Program-made: the position numbers and the translations under genes
In this document: one piece after another, positions 1 through 5,650 of the stretch
How the letters are laid out: each line of letters begins with the position of its first letter
How positions within the stretch are numbered: position 1 is the stretch's first letter
Source of the DNA: Gammaproteobacteria bacterium
Lineage (GTDB): Bacteria; Pseudomonadota; Gammaproteobacteria; Arenicellales; JAOTYS01
Direction of reading: 5' to 3'
DNA length: 5,650 bases
NCBI GenBank assembly: GCA_029861795.1
Contig: JAOTYS010000320.1
Location: forward strand, 1 to 5,650
The notes under the pieces: model-generated
Seen by the model: only the letters and a program-made list of their open reading frames with translations
Told to the model about the DNA's origin: nothing
Database searches by the model: none

Positions 1-1564
1 AAAACTCTCGCGGATTCAAGCCATATTTTTCTGGTTCAACGACTTCCAATATTTTCCATGGAACCGAATCATCTCCTATTGGTTGAGTCGCCAGATCGAT
101 TGACTGATTTGGGATTTCGTTGCCCTGTTCATCCACTAATAGTAGTACCTTCGGCCTGAGTTGTTGAATGCGGTTACGACCTACCACAACACCGATATGA
201 CCGGTATTAAGTAACACAAAGCTTCCTAGGGGAAAGAGTCCTACGCATTCTATAAACTGCTCGATCATGGCCTTGGGGAACCACTTGTCACCCAATCCGT
301 AAATCGACGTCAAGGCATCAAACGAAGTCTGGGCTGGGCGATGGGGACGAGGGCTAACTAATGCTTCATAGGTGTCTGCCATGCCTGCGATTGTACTGAA
401 CGGGGTAATCAGATCCCCCGATATCCCGTGGGGATATCCGCTGCCGTCTTGGCGCTCGTGATGGGATCGAACAATATCCATGATCTCGGTCGAAAATTCC
501 TGATGACCGAGCATTTCTGTTGCGGCATCTACGTGCCGACAAACAAGAGATCGCTCTTTCGAATTTAGTTCACCACACTTGTTTAACACCCCCCGGGGAA
601 TGCGGACTATGCCAACATCTTGCAACAAGGTGCCTGTTCCGAGCGAGCTTAGAGCTTCTTCTGGCAGTCCTAAATGTCGGCCCATCGTTAGCGACAATAT
701 GGAAACAGCCACGGAATGGAAATACGTGGAAACATTGCGATCCTTCAACCGAACGAGCCAGCCAAGTGCGTCCGGATTGCGGACAACACTCTTGACTAGC
801 CGTCCAACAGTATGCTGAACCTTGTCTGCGTCAAAAGGCCGACCTGCTTGGATATCTTTGACGATCTTGGCATAGACTCCTTGTGTGTCCTTTAAGATTT
901 CACGGGCGACGGTAATCTCTTCCTGGAACGGGGACTGATCTTGATAACCTGATTGATCCTCGTCGGTCTCTTGCCGATTAGGTGTTGCCGCTCCCAGATA
1001 CACTGAAAGAATCTCGGGCAATGGTTCGCTTATGAGTTGCTGCTCCTCGTCGCGGAATTCGATGTTTCCGTCGTAATGGATCTTGAGCGCAGCCGATCCG
1101 GATTCATAAGAACAACTTGCCACAACCGGAGAATCTTTTGCAGATTGATAATTTTTTCCTCCACTAAAAGGAAACCATTTCTTAAAGCCTCGAAGGCTTG
1201 ATTCAATCCGTTGCTGTTTGTTGTCGAGATCTGTATCTGATTCCCGATCCTTTTCGAGTTTCTTTTTCCGATATTTTTGCGATTTAATATAACGAACGTT
1301 TCGTAACTCTCCGCTGTGTTCGACGATTTGTGGGGCAAGCGATTTCTGGTCGGCGTCGTTCCCATTTTTGAAATCCACGCATTGCGGTACATCTATATAA
1401 ACGTATTCACATATTCTTTGAACTTTTTCGATATCCCCTCGAGAAGCAATAGTGAATCCTTGGAGTTCGAAAGGCGGTTCAAATCCGACTTCGCTCCAAG
1501 GGCGGTCGAGCTCCGACACGTACATCCCTTCCCGCAGCTCGTACACTGATACTTTCTGTTTCAC
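1..1564 (-). CDS. DUF3391 + HD-GYP domain protein (c-di-GMP phosphodiesterase family), C-terminus cut by window edge
   Basis: Read from the complement, 521 codons are open down to base 2 with no stop, so the 3' end lies outside the window. The N-terminus (KVSVYELREGMYVSELDRPW, then PPFELQGF and CEYVYIDV at about residues 28-65) matches DUF3391. A charged, low-complexity linker follows (about 90-190). The HD-GYP domain runs from about 275 to 460: H283 of the FHSVAVS helix, Q315-D316 where HD is expected, H344, HHERQDGSGYP at 368-378 and D397 in MADTYEAL. Family members hydrolyse c-di-GMP to pGpG or GMP in the cytoplasm. Here the first residue of the HD dyad is Gln and the usual following Lys is Ile, so catalysis may be weak or lost and the protein may act as a c-di-GMP receptor. 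The tail after GYP (LRPKVLLLVDEQG, EKYGLNPREF) is also seen in DUF3391 proteins, so few residues should be missing. GTG at 1564 is chosen because DUF3391 begins there, an AGGAG lies 11 bases upstream, and an in-frame stop is at 1595-1597. Confidence 0.93.
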   Translation of the reverse strand, partial: MKQKVSVYELREGMYVSELDRPWSEVGFEPPFELQGFTIASRGDIEKVQRICEYVYIDVPQCVDFKNGNDADQKSLAPQIVEHSGELRNVRYIKSQKYRKKKLEKDRESDTDLDNKQQRIESSLRGFKKWFPFSGGKNYQSAKDSPVVASCSYESGSAALKIHYDGNIEFRDEEQQLISEPLPEILSVYLGAATPNRQETDEDQSGYQDQSPFQEEITVAREILKDTQGVYAKIVKDIQAGRPFDADKVQHTVGRLVKSVVRNPDALGWLVRLKDRNVSTYFHSVAVSILSLTMGRHLGLPEEALSSLGTGTLLQDVGIVRIPRGVLNKCGELNSKERSLVCRHVDAATEMLGHQEFSTEIMDIVRSHHERQDGSGYPHGISGDLITPFSTIAGMADTYEALVSPRPHRPAQTSFDALTSIYGLGDKWFPKAMIEQFIECVGLFPLGSFVLLNTGHIGVVVGRNRIQQLRPKVLLLVDEQGNEIPNQSIDLATQPIGDDSVPWKILEVVEPEKYGLNPREF

Positions 1565-1575
1565 AGCTCGAAGAA

Positions 1576-1580
1576 CTCCT
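1576..1580 (-). promoter_or_regulatory. Ribosome binding site that supports the GTG start of the HD-GYP gene
   Basis: AGGAG on the minus strand lies 11 bases before GTG 1564-1562. This is a slightly long spacing, but no comparable Shine-Dalgarno sequence precedes the later GTG (1546) or ATG (1525). Both later starts would also remove the first residues of the DUF3391 domain. Confidence 0.5.
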
Positions 1581-1589
1581 ATATTTAAC

Positions 1590-1626
1590 GGTCTTTACCC
1601 ACGACCTCCCTTTGCAGTGGGTGAGG
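1590..1626 (-). promoter_or_regulatory. Possible structured 5' leader of the HD-GYP gene (overlapping inverted repeats)
   Basis: Three complementary pairs interleave here: ACCCAC (1597-1602) with GTGGGT (1617-1622), GGTC (1590-1593) with GACC (1603-1606), and CCTC (1605-1608) with GAGG (1623-1626). Some pairings exclude each other. The first two could coexist as a pseudoknot-like fold. The block lies 10 bases upstream of the ribosome binding site. It does not match the c-di-GMP-I riboswitch consensus as I recall it. Stems are short and could be chance. Confidence 0.2.
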
Positions 1627-1759
1627 CTCCAATCGAAATCGATTTACCTATCTGAATAATAGTCTAATATCTCAATGCGGCTCGGGAATTGGCGTAAACT
1701 AACGTCAACAATGCAAAAAAACGTAAATTCTCGTTGTAAGACGATCTAGGACTGAACTC

Positions 1760-2494
1760 ATGTCCAAACCGCTTGTTGGAAGCAAAGCACTTGTGACTGG
1801 GGCTGCCAGCGGCATTGGTCGCGCAGTGGCTATTGCATTGGCCGATGCAGGGGCGAATGTTGCCGTGACCGACGTCGCTGCCCTGGAAGAAGTGGCTGCA
1901 ACGATAGGTCCAGGTGTGTTTGCACAGCAAGCGGATCTGCTTAAAGAGAAAGAGATCGTATCGATGGTAGGGAACGCGAGACAAGCGTTGAATGGATTGG
2001 ACATTTTGGTGCAGAGCGCGGGCGTTGATCGTGAGATGCCACTGCTCGATACAACGGCTGCAGATTTCGATTGGCTCATGGGGATCAATCTGCGGGGGCA
2101 ATTCTTGTGTGGCCGCGAGGTGATTCGGGCGATGGCGGCGTCAGGCGGTGGGCGTGTAATCAATATCGCTTCGGATTTGGCTTACCTGGGTCGAGCTAGC
2201 GTCTCACCCTACTGCGCGTCGAAAGGGGCAATGATATCGCTGACCAAGGCTTGGGCCCGGGAATTCGCTCCGAATATTCTGGTGAATGCCATCGCACCGG
2301 GACCCATCGATACACCGCTGCTCGACTTTGACAACAAGGGTGACGACATCAAGGCAGCAGAACTCGCCAACCCATTAGGTCGAATCGGCCGACCCGAGGA
2401 GGTGGCGTCGATGGCTGTGTTCCTCGCCGGCCCGGGGGCAAGCTTTATCACTGGTCAAACATTCGGCGTGAACGGTGGTTCAGCGATGTGGTGA
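1760..2494 (+). CDS. Classical short-chain dehydrogenase/reductase (FabG-like SDR family oxidoreductase)
   Basis: The protein is complete at 244 residues, the normal length for a classical SDR. It has the Rossmann glycine motif TGAASGIG (13-20), D38 at the end of the second strand (which usually favours NAD(H) over NADP(H)), D59 contacting adenine, and SAG (86-88) in place of the common NAG. The catalytic tetrad is N110, S138, Y151 and K155 (YCASK). The C-terminal signature is GPIDTPLL (181-188) and [11 protein letters not shown] (230-240). The enzyme should reduce a carbonyl or oxidise an alcohol in the cytoplasm. The substrate cannot be read from sequence, and FabG of fatty-acid synthesis is only one option. 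ATG 1760 has AGGA 8 bases upstream and places the glycine motif at the usual distance from the N-terminus. The gene is divergent from the HD-GYP gene and convergent with the coiled-coil gene, so it is probably a single-gene transcript. No acyl-carrier, CoA-ligase or other pathway gene is adjacent. Confidence 0.95.
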   Translation: MSKPLVGSKALVTGAASGIGRAVAIALADAGANVAVTDVAALEEVAATIGPGVFAQQADLLKEKEIVSMVGNARQALNGLDILVQSAGVDREMPLLDTTAADFDWLMGINLRGQFLCGREVIRAMAASGGGRVINIASDLAYLGRASVSPYCASKGAMISLTKAWAREFAPNILVNAIAPGPIDTPLLDFDNKGDDIKAAELANPLGRIGRPEEVASMAVFLAGPGASFITGQTFGVNGGSAMW

Positions 2495-2511
2495 GCAATC
2501 AGGGCGAGGTC

Positions 2512-2841
2512 TTACTGTTTTTTACCGTGTTTGCCCGCCTTTAGCTCATCAACCAGGTGGAACACACGTCCCAGAATGTTATCCCAAACGGCAGTGTATC
2601 CATCCCAAGGCGTTGAGTCTGTCCAAGACTCAGCATCTTGCAATCGCAAGTCACTGAGGCGCTTCGTTAATCGCTCGCGTTGCATACGAATTTCCTCGAG
2701 GTGGCTCTCAAACAAAGGACTTATGGGGCCTCTCTTTTCCGCCTGCGTTTTGACTGATTCCAGCTCGGAGATCGATTGATCGACCCGTGCCAAATCTCCC
2801 TCGAGCTTTTTTATCTTAGACTTGATGTCCACAGTCACCAT
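2512..2841 (-). CDS. Small coiled-coil protein of unknown function (109 aa)
   Basis: The 109-residue protein is rich in charged residues and has no signal peptide or membrane segment, so it should be cytoplasmic. Residues 5-36 (heptad-like I10, L13, V20, I24, L27, V30) and 43-68 (SHLEEIRMQRERLTKRLSDL) look like two long helices joined at RGPISP, suggesting an antiparallel hairpin. A Trp-rich third segment follows (W73, W79, W86; AVWDNILGRVFHLVDEL) and the tail is basic (KAGKHGKKQ). The layout resembles the roughly 100-residue coiled-coil proteins of proteobacteria and cyanobacteria sometimes labelled sll1863-type stress response proteins, where two helices precede an acidic Trp-containing segment. 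This is an impression, not a search result. The start ATG 2841 is preceded by GGAAG with 7 bases of spacing. The stop lies 17 bases from the SDR stop. Two palindromes upstream suggest regulated transcription. Confidence 0.75.
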   Translation of the reverse strand: MVTVDIKSKIKKLEGDLARVDQSISELESVKTQAEKRGPISPLFESHLEEIRMQRERLTKRLSDLRLQDAESWTDSTPWDGYTAVWDNILGRVFHLVDELKAGKHGKKQ

Positions 2842-2857
2842 CGCCTAGCTTCCAATG

Positions 2858-2871
2858 ATATTGATCAATAT
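2858..2871. promoter_or_regulatory. Perfect 14-bp palindrome, candidate operator 1
   Basis: ATATTGATCAATAT is its own reverse complement. It lies 17 bases before the coiled-coil start codon and overlaps the putative -10. It shares the TTGATC/GATCAA half-sites with the second palindrome at 2899-2912. Confidence 0.35.
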
Positions 2872-2894
2872 ATTCTTACGGGTTGCTCCACGAA
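2867..2894 (-). promoter_or_regulatory. Candidate sigma-70-type promoter of the coiled-coil gene
   Basis: On the minus strand TTCGTG (2894-2889) is followed after 16 bases by TATATT (2872-2867), about 25 bases before the ATG at 2841. The -10 is good and the -35 is weak. The -10 hexamer overlaps the palindrome at 2858-2871. Confidence 0.3.
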
Positions 2895-2898
2895 CGCC

Positions 2899-2912
2899 TT
2901 GATCTCGATCAA
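2899..2912. promoter_or_regulatory. Inverted repeat TTGATC-TC-GATCAA, candidate operator 2
   Basis: Six-base arms TTGATC and GATCAA are separated by two bases. The centre is 41 bp from the centre of the palindrome at 2858-2871, close to four helical turns, and the site lies just upstream of the putative -35 of the coiled-coil gene. It could serve either divergent gene. Confidence 0.35.
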
Positions 2913-3061
2913 TCTATGAAAGGATATGGCCCCGAAAGTCTTCAGGATATGATGAGAGCTGCGTCGAAAGTTCTTGGCTATCCAGCTCAAATCGATGCAA
3001 AAGTCATCTAATTCCGGTTCGATCGGTTTCAAACCTGAAAGTTATCAGTCTATGTGTTGAC

Positions 3062-3646
3062 ATGGGGAAACTGGCTCTCTCTCTGCTAATACTGTTACTG
3101 GTATACGCAGTATTTAAGGAAACTGAGATTACTCATCCGCCAGGTATGATAGCTCCGAATACGCCTGTGCAAGTAAAAATACAAAGCGCTCCGAGTTTTG
3201 ATTACGAAGGTTACGCAATCTTTCCTTTAGCGAAATTTCACGCAAAAGCCCGAGTGTTATCGAGGGAAAACTATTACTTTGGTCGGCAAGCTAAGTTGTC
3301 GCCTATTGATCTTGCGCTTGGATGGGGTCCGATGTCTAACGATGAGTTTCTCGAGAACATATCGATATCACAATCGAATCGTTGGTACAGATGGCGTACC
3401 AAAGATTTTTCTATTCGGAGAACGGATATAGAAAGGAACAGCGCTAACATGCACCTCATACCGGCGAATCAGGAAGTCAAAGATAGGCTTAAGAAAACGA
3501 AGAAAGGTAGCTTGGTTGAGTTCAGCGGGTATCTTGTAAAAGTAAAGACGAATGACAATTGGGAATGGGCAAGTTCTTTGACCCGGAACGATACTGGTAG
3601 CCAGGCGTGCGAACTAGTCTGGGTTGAGGAATTCAGCATACATTGA
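3062..3646 (+). CDS. Conserved membrane-anchored protein of unknown function (194 aa)
   Basis: Residues 2-18 (GKLALSLLILLLVYAVF) form one hydrophobic segment after a short positive N-terminus, without a clear signal-peptidase site or lipobox, so this is most likely a signal anchor with the rest periplasmic. The soluble part shows motifs that look conserved and that I associate with an uncharacterised proteobacterial family: PPGMIAPNTPVQ (26-37), FPLAKFHAKARVLSRENYYFG (54-74), DLALGWGPMS (83-92), ISISQSNRWYRW (100-111), ERNSANMHLIPAN (124-136), VEFSGYLV (152-159) and SSLTRNDTGSQACELVWVEE (171-190). The density of aromatic, Gly and Asn positions suggests a small beta-rich fold binding a partner or ligand, which is inference. 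No catalytic motif is recognised. The reading frame stays open upstream, but ATG 3062 places the anchor exactly at the N-terminus. No good Shine-Dalgarno precedes it. It is transcribed in the direction of the cyclase, 276 bases away, with no clear terminator between. Confidence 0.85.
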   Translation: MGKLALSLLILLLVYAVFKETEITHPPGMIAPNTPVQVKIQSAPSFDYEGYAIFPLAKFHAKARVLSRENYYFGRQAKLSPIDLALGWGPMSNDEFLENISISQSNRWYRWRTKDFSIRRTDIERNSANMHLIPANQEVKDRLKKTKKGSLVEFSGYLVKVKTNDNWEWASSLTRNDTGSQACELVWVEEFSIH

Positions 3647-3695
3647 CGTTTCCTTCCCCGGTGCTTTCGGTGATCGCCTGGTCAAGCAGGACGAG

Positions 3696-3717
3696 TAACA
3701 ATCAACTGATCTTGTTA
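3696..3717. repeat. Inverted repeat TAACAA / TTGTTA in the spacer before the cyclase
   Basis: Perfect 6-base arms flank a 10-base spacer. Inside sits a second small dyad, ATCA-AC-TGAT (3701-3710), whose centre is shifted by one base. There is no T-tract, so it is not an intrinsic terminator. It could be an operator or chance in an AT-rich spacer. The rest of 3647-3788 shows no gene or RNA that I recognise. Confidence 0.2.
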
Positions 3718-3788
3718 TTGGTGATTTATCTGATACTTACGGTTTACTCTCCTTCGAGTAGTATACGTCCGATCTGGGTTGGGACTAG

Positions 3789-3926
3789 ATGGTGTTCCTA
3801 GGGGATAAGATTTGTGTTGCGAATGTACAGGTGGCGACCAATACGGCAACCACGGGACTGCTAGACGGGAGTGTCGTTGGCATGACGATCTCGATGCCCC
3901 TTTACGTATCCACTATCTCCAGATGA
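3789..3926 (+). CDS. Possible small ORF (45 aa) overlapping the cyclase start by ATGA
   Basis: ATG 3789 opens 45 codons (MVFLGDKICV... to ...PLYVSTISR) ending in TGA at 3924-3926. That stop overlaps the cyclase ATG (3923-3925) as ATGA, the arrangement typical of translational coupling. GGGA five bases before its ATG is a poor ribosome binding site. The peptide matches no family I know, has no charged cluster or clear membrane helix, and is rich in Val, Thr and Ser. A stop-free run of this length is not improbable by chance. It may be a leader or coupling ORF for the cyclase, or nothing. Confidence 0.25.
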   Translation: MVFLGDKICVANVQVATNTATTGLLDGSVVGMTISMPLYVSTISR

Positions 3927-5650
3927 TTTCCATCACACAATGGCTCGAATCTCTCCGGCTCGGGCAATACGCCCAGGCGTTCGAGGAAAACGACATCGAC
4001 TCGGCACTACTGTCTGATCTGACCGACGATCATCTGGAGACCATCGGTATTACCTCCGTTGGTCATCGAATGCGGATCCTGAAAGCGATCAAAACGTTGG
4101 ATGGTGACACCGACGCTGCAATGGTCGAAGCTCACGAGACCGCAGCGCCACTTCCGAGCGTAACAGCAACAAGCGAAGCCGAGCGCCGCCAGCTCACTGT
4201 GATGTTTTGTGACCTCGTAGGTTCGGTGGAATTGGGCGAACGTATGGACGTCGAGGACTACCGGGATTTGCTCGGTCGATTCCGCAAAGTTGTGGTGACA
4301 GCCGTAGAAGGTCACGGTGGTTTTGTGGCGCGCCATCAAGGAGATGGACTGCTAGTCTATTTCGGTTATCCCCAGGCGTACGAGACCGACGCGGAGCGCG
4401 CTGTGGCCGCGGGACTCGGCGTTGTGCAAGCAGTACTGGGACTCGAGCATCCCTACGATGTCGAGCCGGCAGTGCGCGTCGGTATCGCGACAGGGCCGGC
4501 GGTGGTTGGCGATGTGCTGGCTACGGGCTCGTCGCGGGAGTCAGAGTTCGCTGCACTCGGACCTACGCCTAACCTTGCGGCCAGGGTGCAGGGCCAGGCT
4601 GCTGAAAATACGGTACTGGTATCGGAAACGACACAACGGTTGTGCGCGGGGCTATTTGAATTTGAGAAACTGTCTCCGCGGAAAGTGAAGGGAATTTCGG
4701 ATGAAATCACGCCATACCGCGCCCAACGCGGGGTGCGTGGTGCGTCGCGTTTTATGGCCAGAGCCGGCGCGGAGCTCTCGCCCTTCGTTGGCCGGGAAGA
4801 GGAGGTCGAACTACTCGCCCGTCGCTGGTTCCAGGCGAACGATGGGCATGGGCAGGTTGTACTGCTACTCGGAGAAGCGGGGATTGGAAAATCTCGACTA
4901 ACCGAGCGTCTGCGTGACCAGATCTCGACAGAGCCCCACCATGAGTTGCTTTTTCAATGCTCGCCCGACGCCACTAGTAGCGCACTGCATCCAGTGATTG
5001 CAGCGCTCGAGAAGACATTGGAAACAGCGGGCGCAGGTGATGACCAGGACGACCTGGAGAGACTGCGTCTGCACCTTGGTCAGATCGGTGAGAGCAGCGA
5101 TGAATCTTTAGATTTGCTCGCCGCACTTATTTCGCTACCAACCAAACAACGGTTTCCTAATCTCGAGGTGCTCGACGCAGCACAGATTCGCGAACGTACC
5201 CTGCGCACGCTGGTGCAATACATACACAAGCTTGCCGACCGCGACGCCTTGCTTTGCGCCTTCGAGGACGTACACTGGGCGGATCCCTCAACTAGAGAGC
5301 TTATCGGTCAGCTGGTCGAGACAATAGAAAACGAACGAGTATTGATACTAATGACGAGTCGCCCTGGGTTCGAAGCGCCATGGATGGACTTCGCTCACAC
5401 CAGCATAACGACCCTGACGCAGCTACCGCGCGAGCAAGGCCAGCGCCTTGCGCAGGCTATGGCCGCGGAGATGTCGCCGCTTTCACCGGACATTGTCGAG
5501 ACCATCGTGTCGCGAGCGAGTGGTAACCCGTTGTTTATCGAAGAGCTTACCCGCACCGTGGTGCAATTGGGTGCCAGCGCCACCGAGCATCGCCAATCGA
5601 TTCCGGCAACGCTGCACGATTCGTTGATGGCCCGCCTCGATGACGGCAAG
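3923..5650 (+). CDS. SAM domain / class III adenylate-guanylate cyclase / AAA ATPase protein, C-terminus cut by window edge
   Basis: 576 codons are open to the last base with no stop. Residues 1-60 form a SAM domain (W7, L8, GITSVGHRMRILKAI at 42-56). Residues 88-270 form a class III cyclase catalytic domain with metal aspartates D97 (MFCDLVGS) and D141 (GDGLLVYFGYP), and N217 and R221 (NLAAR) for transition-state binding. R137 sits at the usual base-specifying Lys position, as I recall for this subfamily. A PFVGREEE entry (287-294) leads into an AAA_16-type ATPase with Walker A GEAGIGKS (317-324) and Walker B LLCAFEDVHWAD (443-454). Relatives usually continue into TPR-like repeats, expected beyond the window. 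The core looks intact, so it should make a cyclic nucleotide, probably cAMP, under control of the ATPase/repeat region. No transmembrane segment is visible. ATG 3923 begins the SAM domain exactly. It lacks a Shine-Dalgarno sequence but overlaps the stop of a 45-codon ORF, and the frame is closed upstream at 3806-3808. Confidence 0.95.
   Translation, partial: MISITQWLESLRLGQYAQAFEENDIDSALLSDLTDDHLETIGITSVGHRMRILKAIKTLDGDTDAAMVEAHETAAPLPSVTATSEAERRQLTVMFCDLVGSVELGERMDVEDYRDLLGRFRKVVVTAVEGHGGFVARHQGDGLLVYFGYPQAYETDAERAVAAGLGVVQAVLGLEHPYDVEPAVRVGIATGPAVVGDVLATGSSRESEFAALGPTPNLAARVQGQAAENTVLVSETTQRLCAGLFEFEKLSPRKVKGISDEITPYRAQRGVRGASRFMARAGAELSPFVGREEEVELLARRWFQANDGHGQVVLLLGEAGIGKSRLTERLRDQISTEPHHELLFQCSPDATSSALHPVIAALEKTLETAGAGDDQDDLERLRLHLGQIGESSDESLDLLAALISLPTKQRFPNLEVLDAAQIRERTLRTLVQYIHKLADRDALLCAFEDVHWADPSTRELIGQLVETIENERVLILMTSRPGFEAPWMDFAHTSITTLTQLPREQGQRLAQAMAAEMSPLSPDIVETIVSRASGNPLFIEELTRTVVQLGASATEHRQSIPATLHDSLMARLDDGK

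Noticed and set aside
1590..1640. c-di-GMP-I riboswitch upstream of the HD-GYP gene
   Set aside because: A GCAAAG and short stems are present, but the ordered conserved blocks of that riboswitch are not recognisable. Kept only as a low-confidence structured leader.
1636..1645. 10-bp palindrome AAATCGATTT in the HD-GYP/SDR spacer
   Set aside because: Short, AT-rich and without a partner site or placement on a convincing promoter.
520..1655. Several open frames of 60-120 codons on both strands across 520-1655
   Set aside because: They lie inside or antisense to the HD-GYP gene (or run from it into the adjoining spacer), whose domain motifs fix the true frame. None has a recognisable motif.
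1664..2451. Long minus-strand frames opposite the SDR gene (1664-2101, 1705-2163, 2209-2451)
   Set aside because: The plus-strand frame carries every SDR motif in order, and the antisense frames are composition shadows.
2495..2530. T-run (TTTTTT at about 2517) between the convergent SDR and coiled-coil genes, as a terminator
   Set aside because: No GC-rich hairpin precedes it on either strand; the 17-base gap is too short and no stem of useful length forms.
2475..2779. Plus-strand frames opposite the coiled-coil gene (2475-2657, 2531-2779)
   Set aside because: The minus-strand frame has heptad regularity and a plausible ribosome binding site. The plus frames have neither and one overlaps the SDR end.
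223..3810. Shared 11-base word TTCCTAGGGGA near 223 and 3796
   Set aside because: One copy is inside the HD-GYP coding sequence and the other in the 45-codon ORF. No flanking similarity, so it is treated as coincidence and not a repeat or attachment site.
4007..4901. Open frames on both strands inside the cyclase gene (4007-4339, 4422-4688, 4453-4710, 4701-4901)
   Set aside because: All overlap an unambiguous cyclase/ATPase frame and show no domain of their own.
5395..5649. Minus-strand 84-codon frame at the right edge
   Set aside because: Antisense to the ATPase region, whose continuous frame reaches the window end.

Overview
The window looks like ordinary chromosome from a free-living proteobacterium, most likely a gammaproteobacterium. 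The main clue is a DUF3391/HD-GYP protein, a domain pairing typical of that group. The 194-residue membrane-anchored family and the SAM/cyclase/AAA protein also fit a proteobacterial host. Base composition is mixed by eye: the cyclase and the SDR are richer in GC, while the 194-residue gene and the intergenic stretches are richer in AT. No transposase, integrase, tRNA, rRNA or CRISPR array is visible.

Layout: (1) A long minus-strand gene enters from the left edge and starts at a GTG at 1564. It encodes a DUF3391 + HD-GYP protein (c-di-GMP signalling), is truncated by the window at its C-terminus, and carries an altered HD dyad. (2) After about 195 bases it faces, divergently, a complete short-chain dehydrogenase/reductase (1760-2494, plus). 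(3) The SDR converges tail to tail, with a 17-base gap, on a small minus-strand coiled-coil protein (2512-2841). (4) A 220-base divergent spacer holds two TTGATC-type palindromes. (5) It is followed by a 194-residue membrane-anchored protein of unknown function (3062-3646, plus). (6) A 276-base spacer contains a 45-codon ORF whose stop overlaps, as ATGA, the start of (7) a large SAM domain/class III nucleotide cyclase/AAA ATPase protein (3923 to beyond 5650, plus).

The orientations give three or four separate transcription units and no obvious multigene operon. Two genes concern nucleotide second messengers: c-di-GMP turnover or sensing at the left, cAMP or a related cyclic nucleotide at the right. 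Nothing in the sequence links them mechanistically. I did not find a convincing new system. The points most worth checking are the degenerate HD-GYP site, the paired palindromes in front of the coiled-coil gene, the ATGA-coupled small ORF before a cyclase that lacks a visible ribosome binding site, and a possible structured leader in front of the HD-GYP gene.
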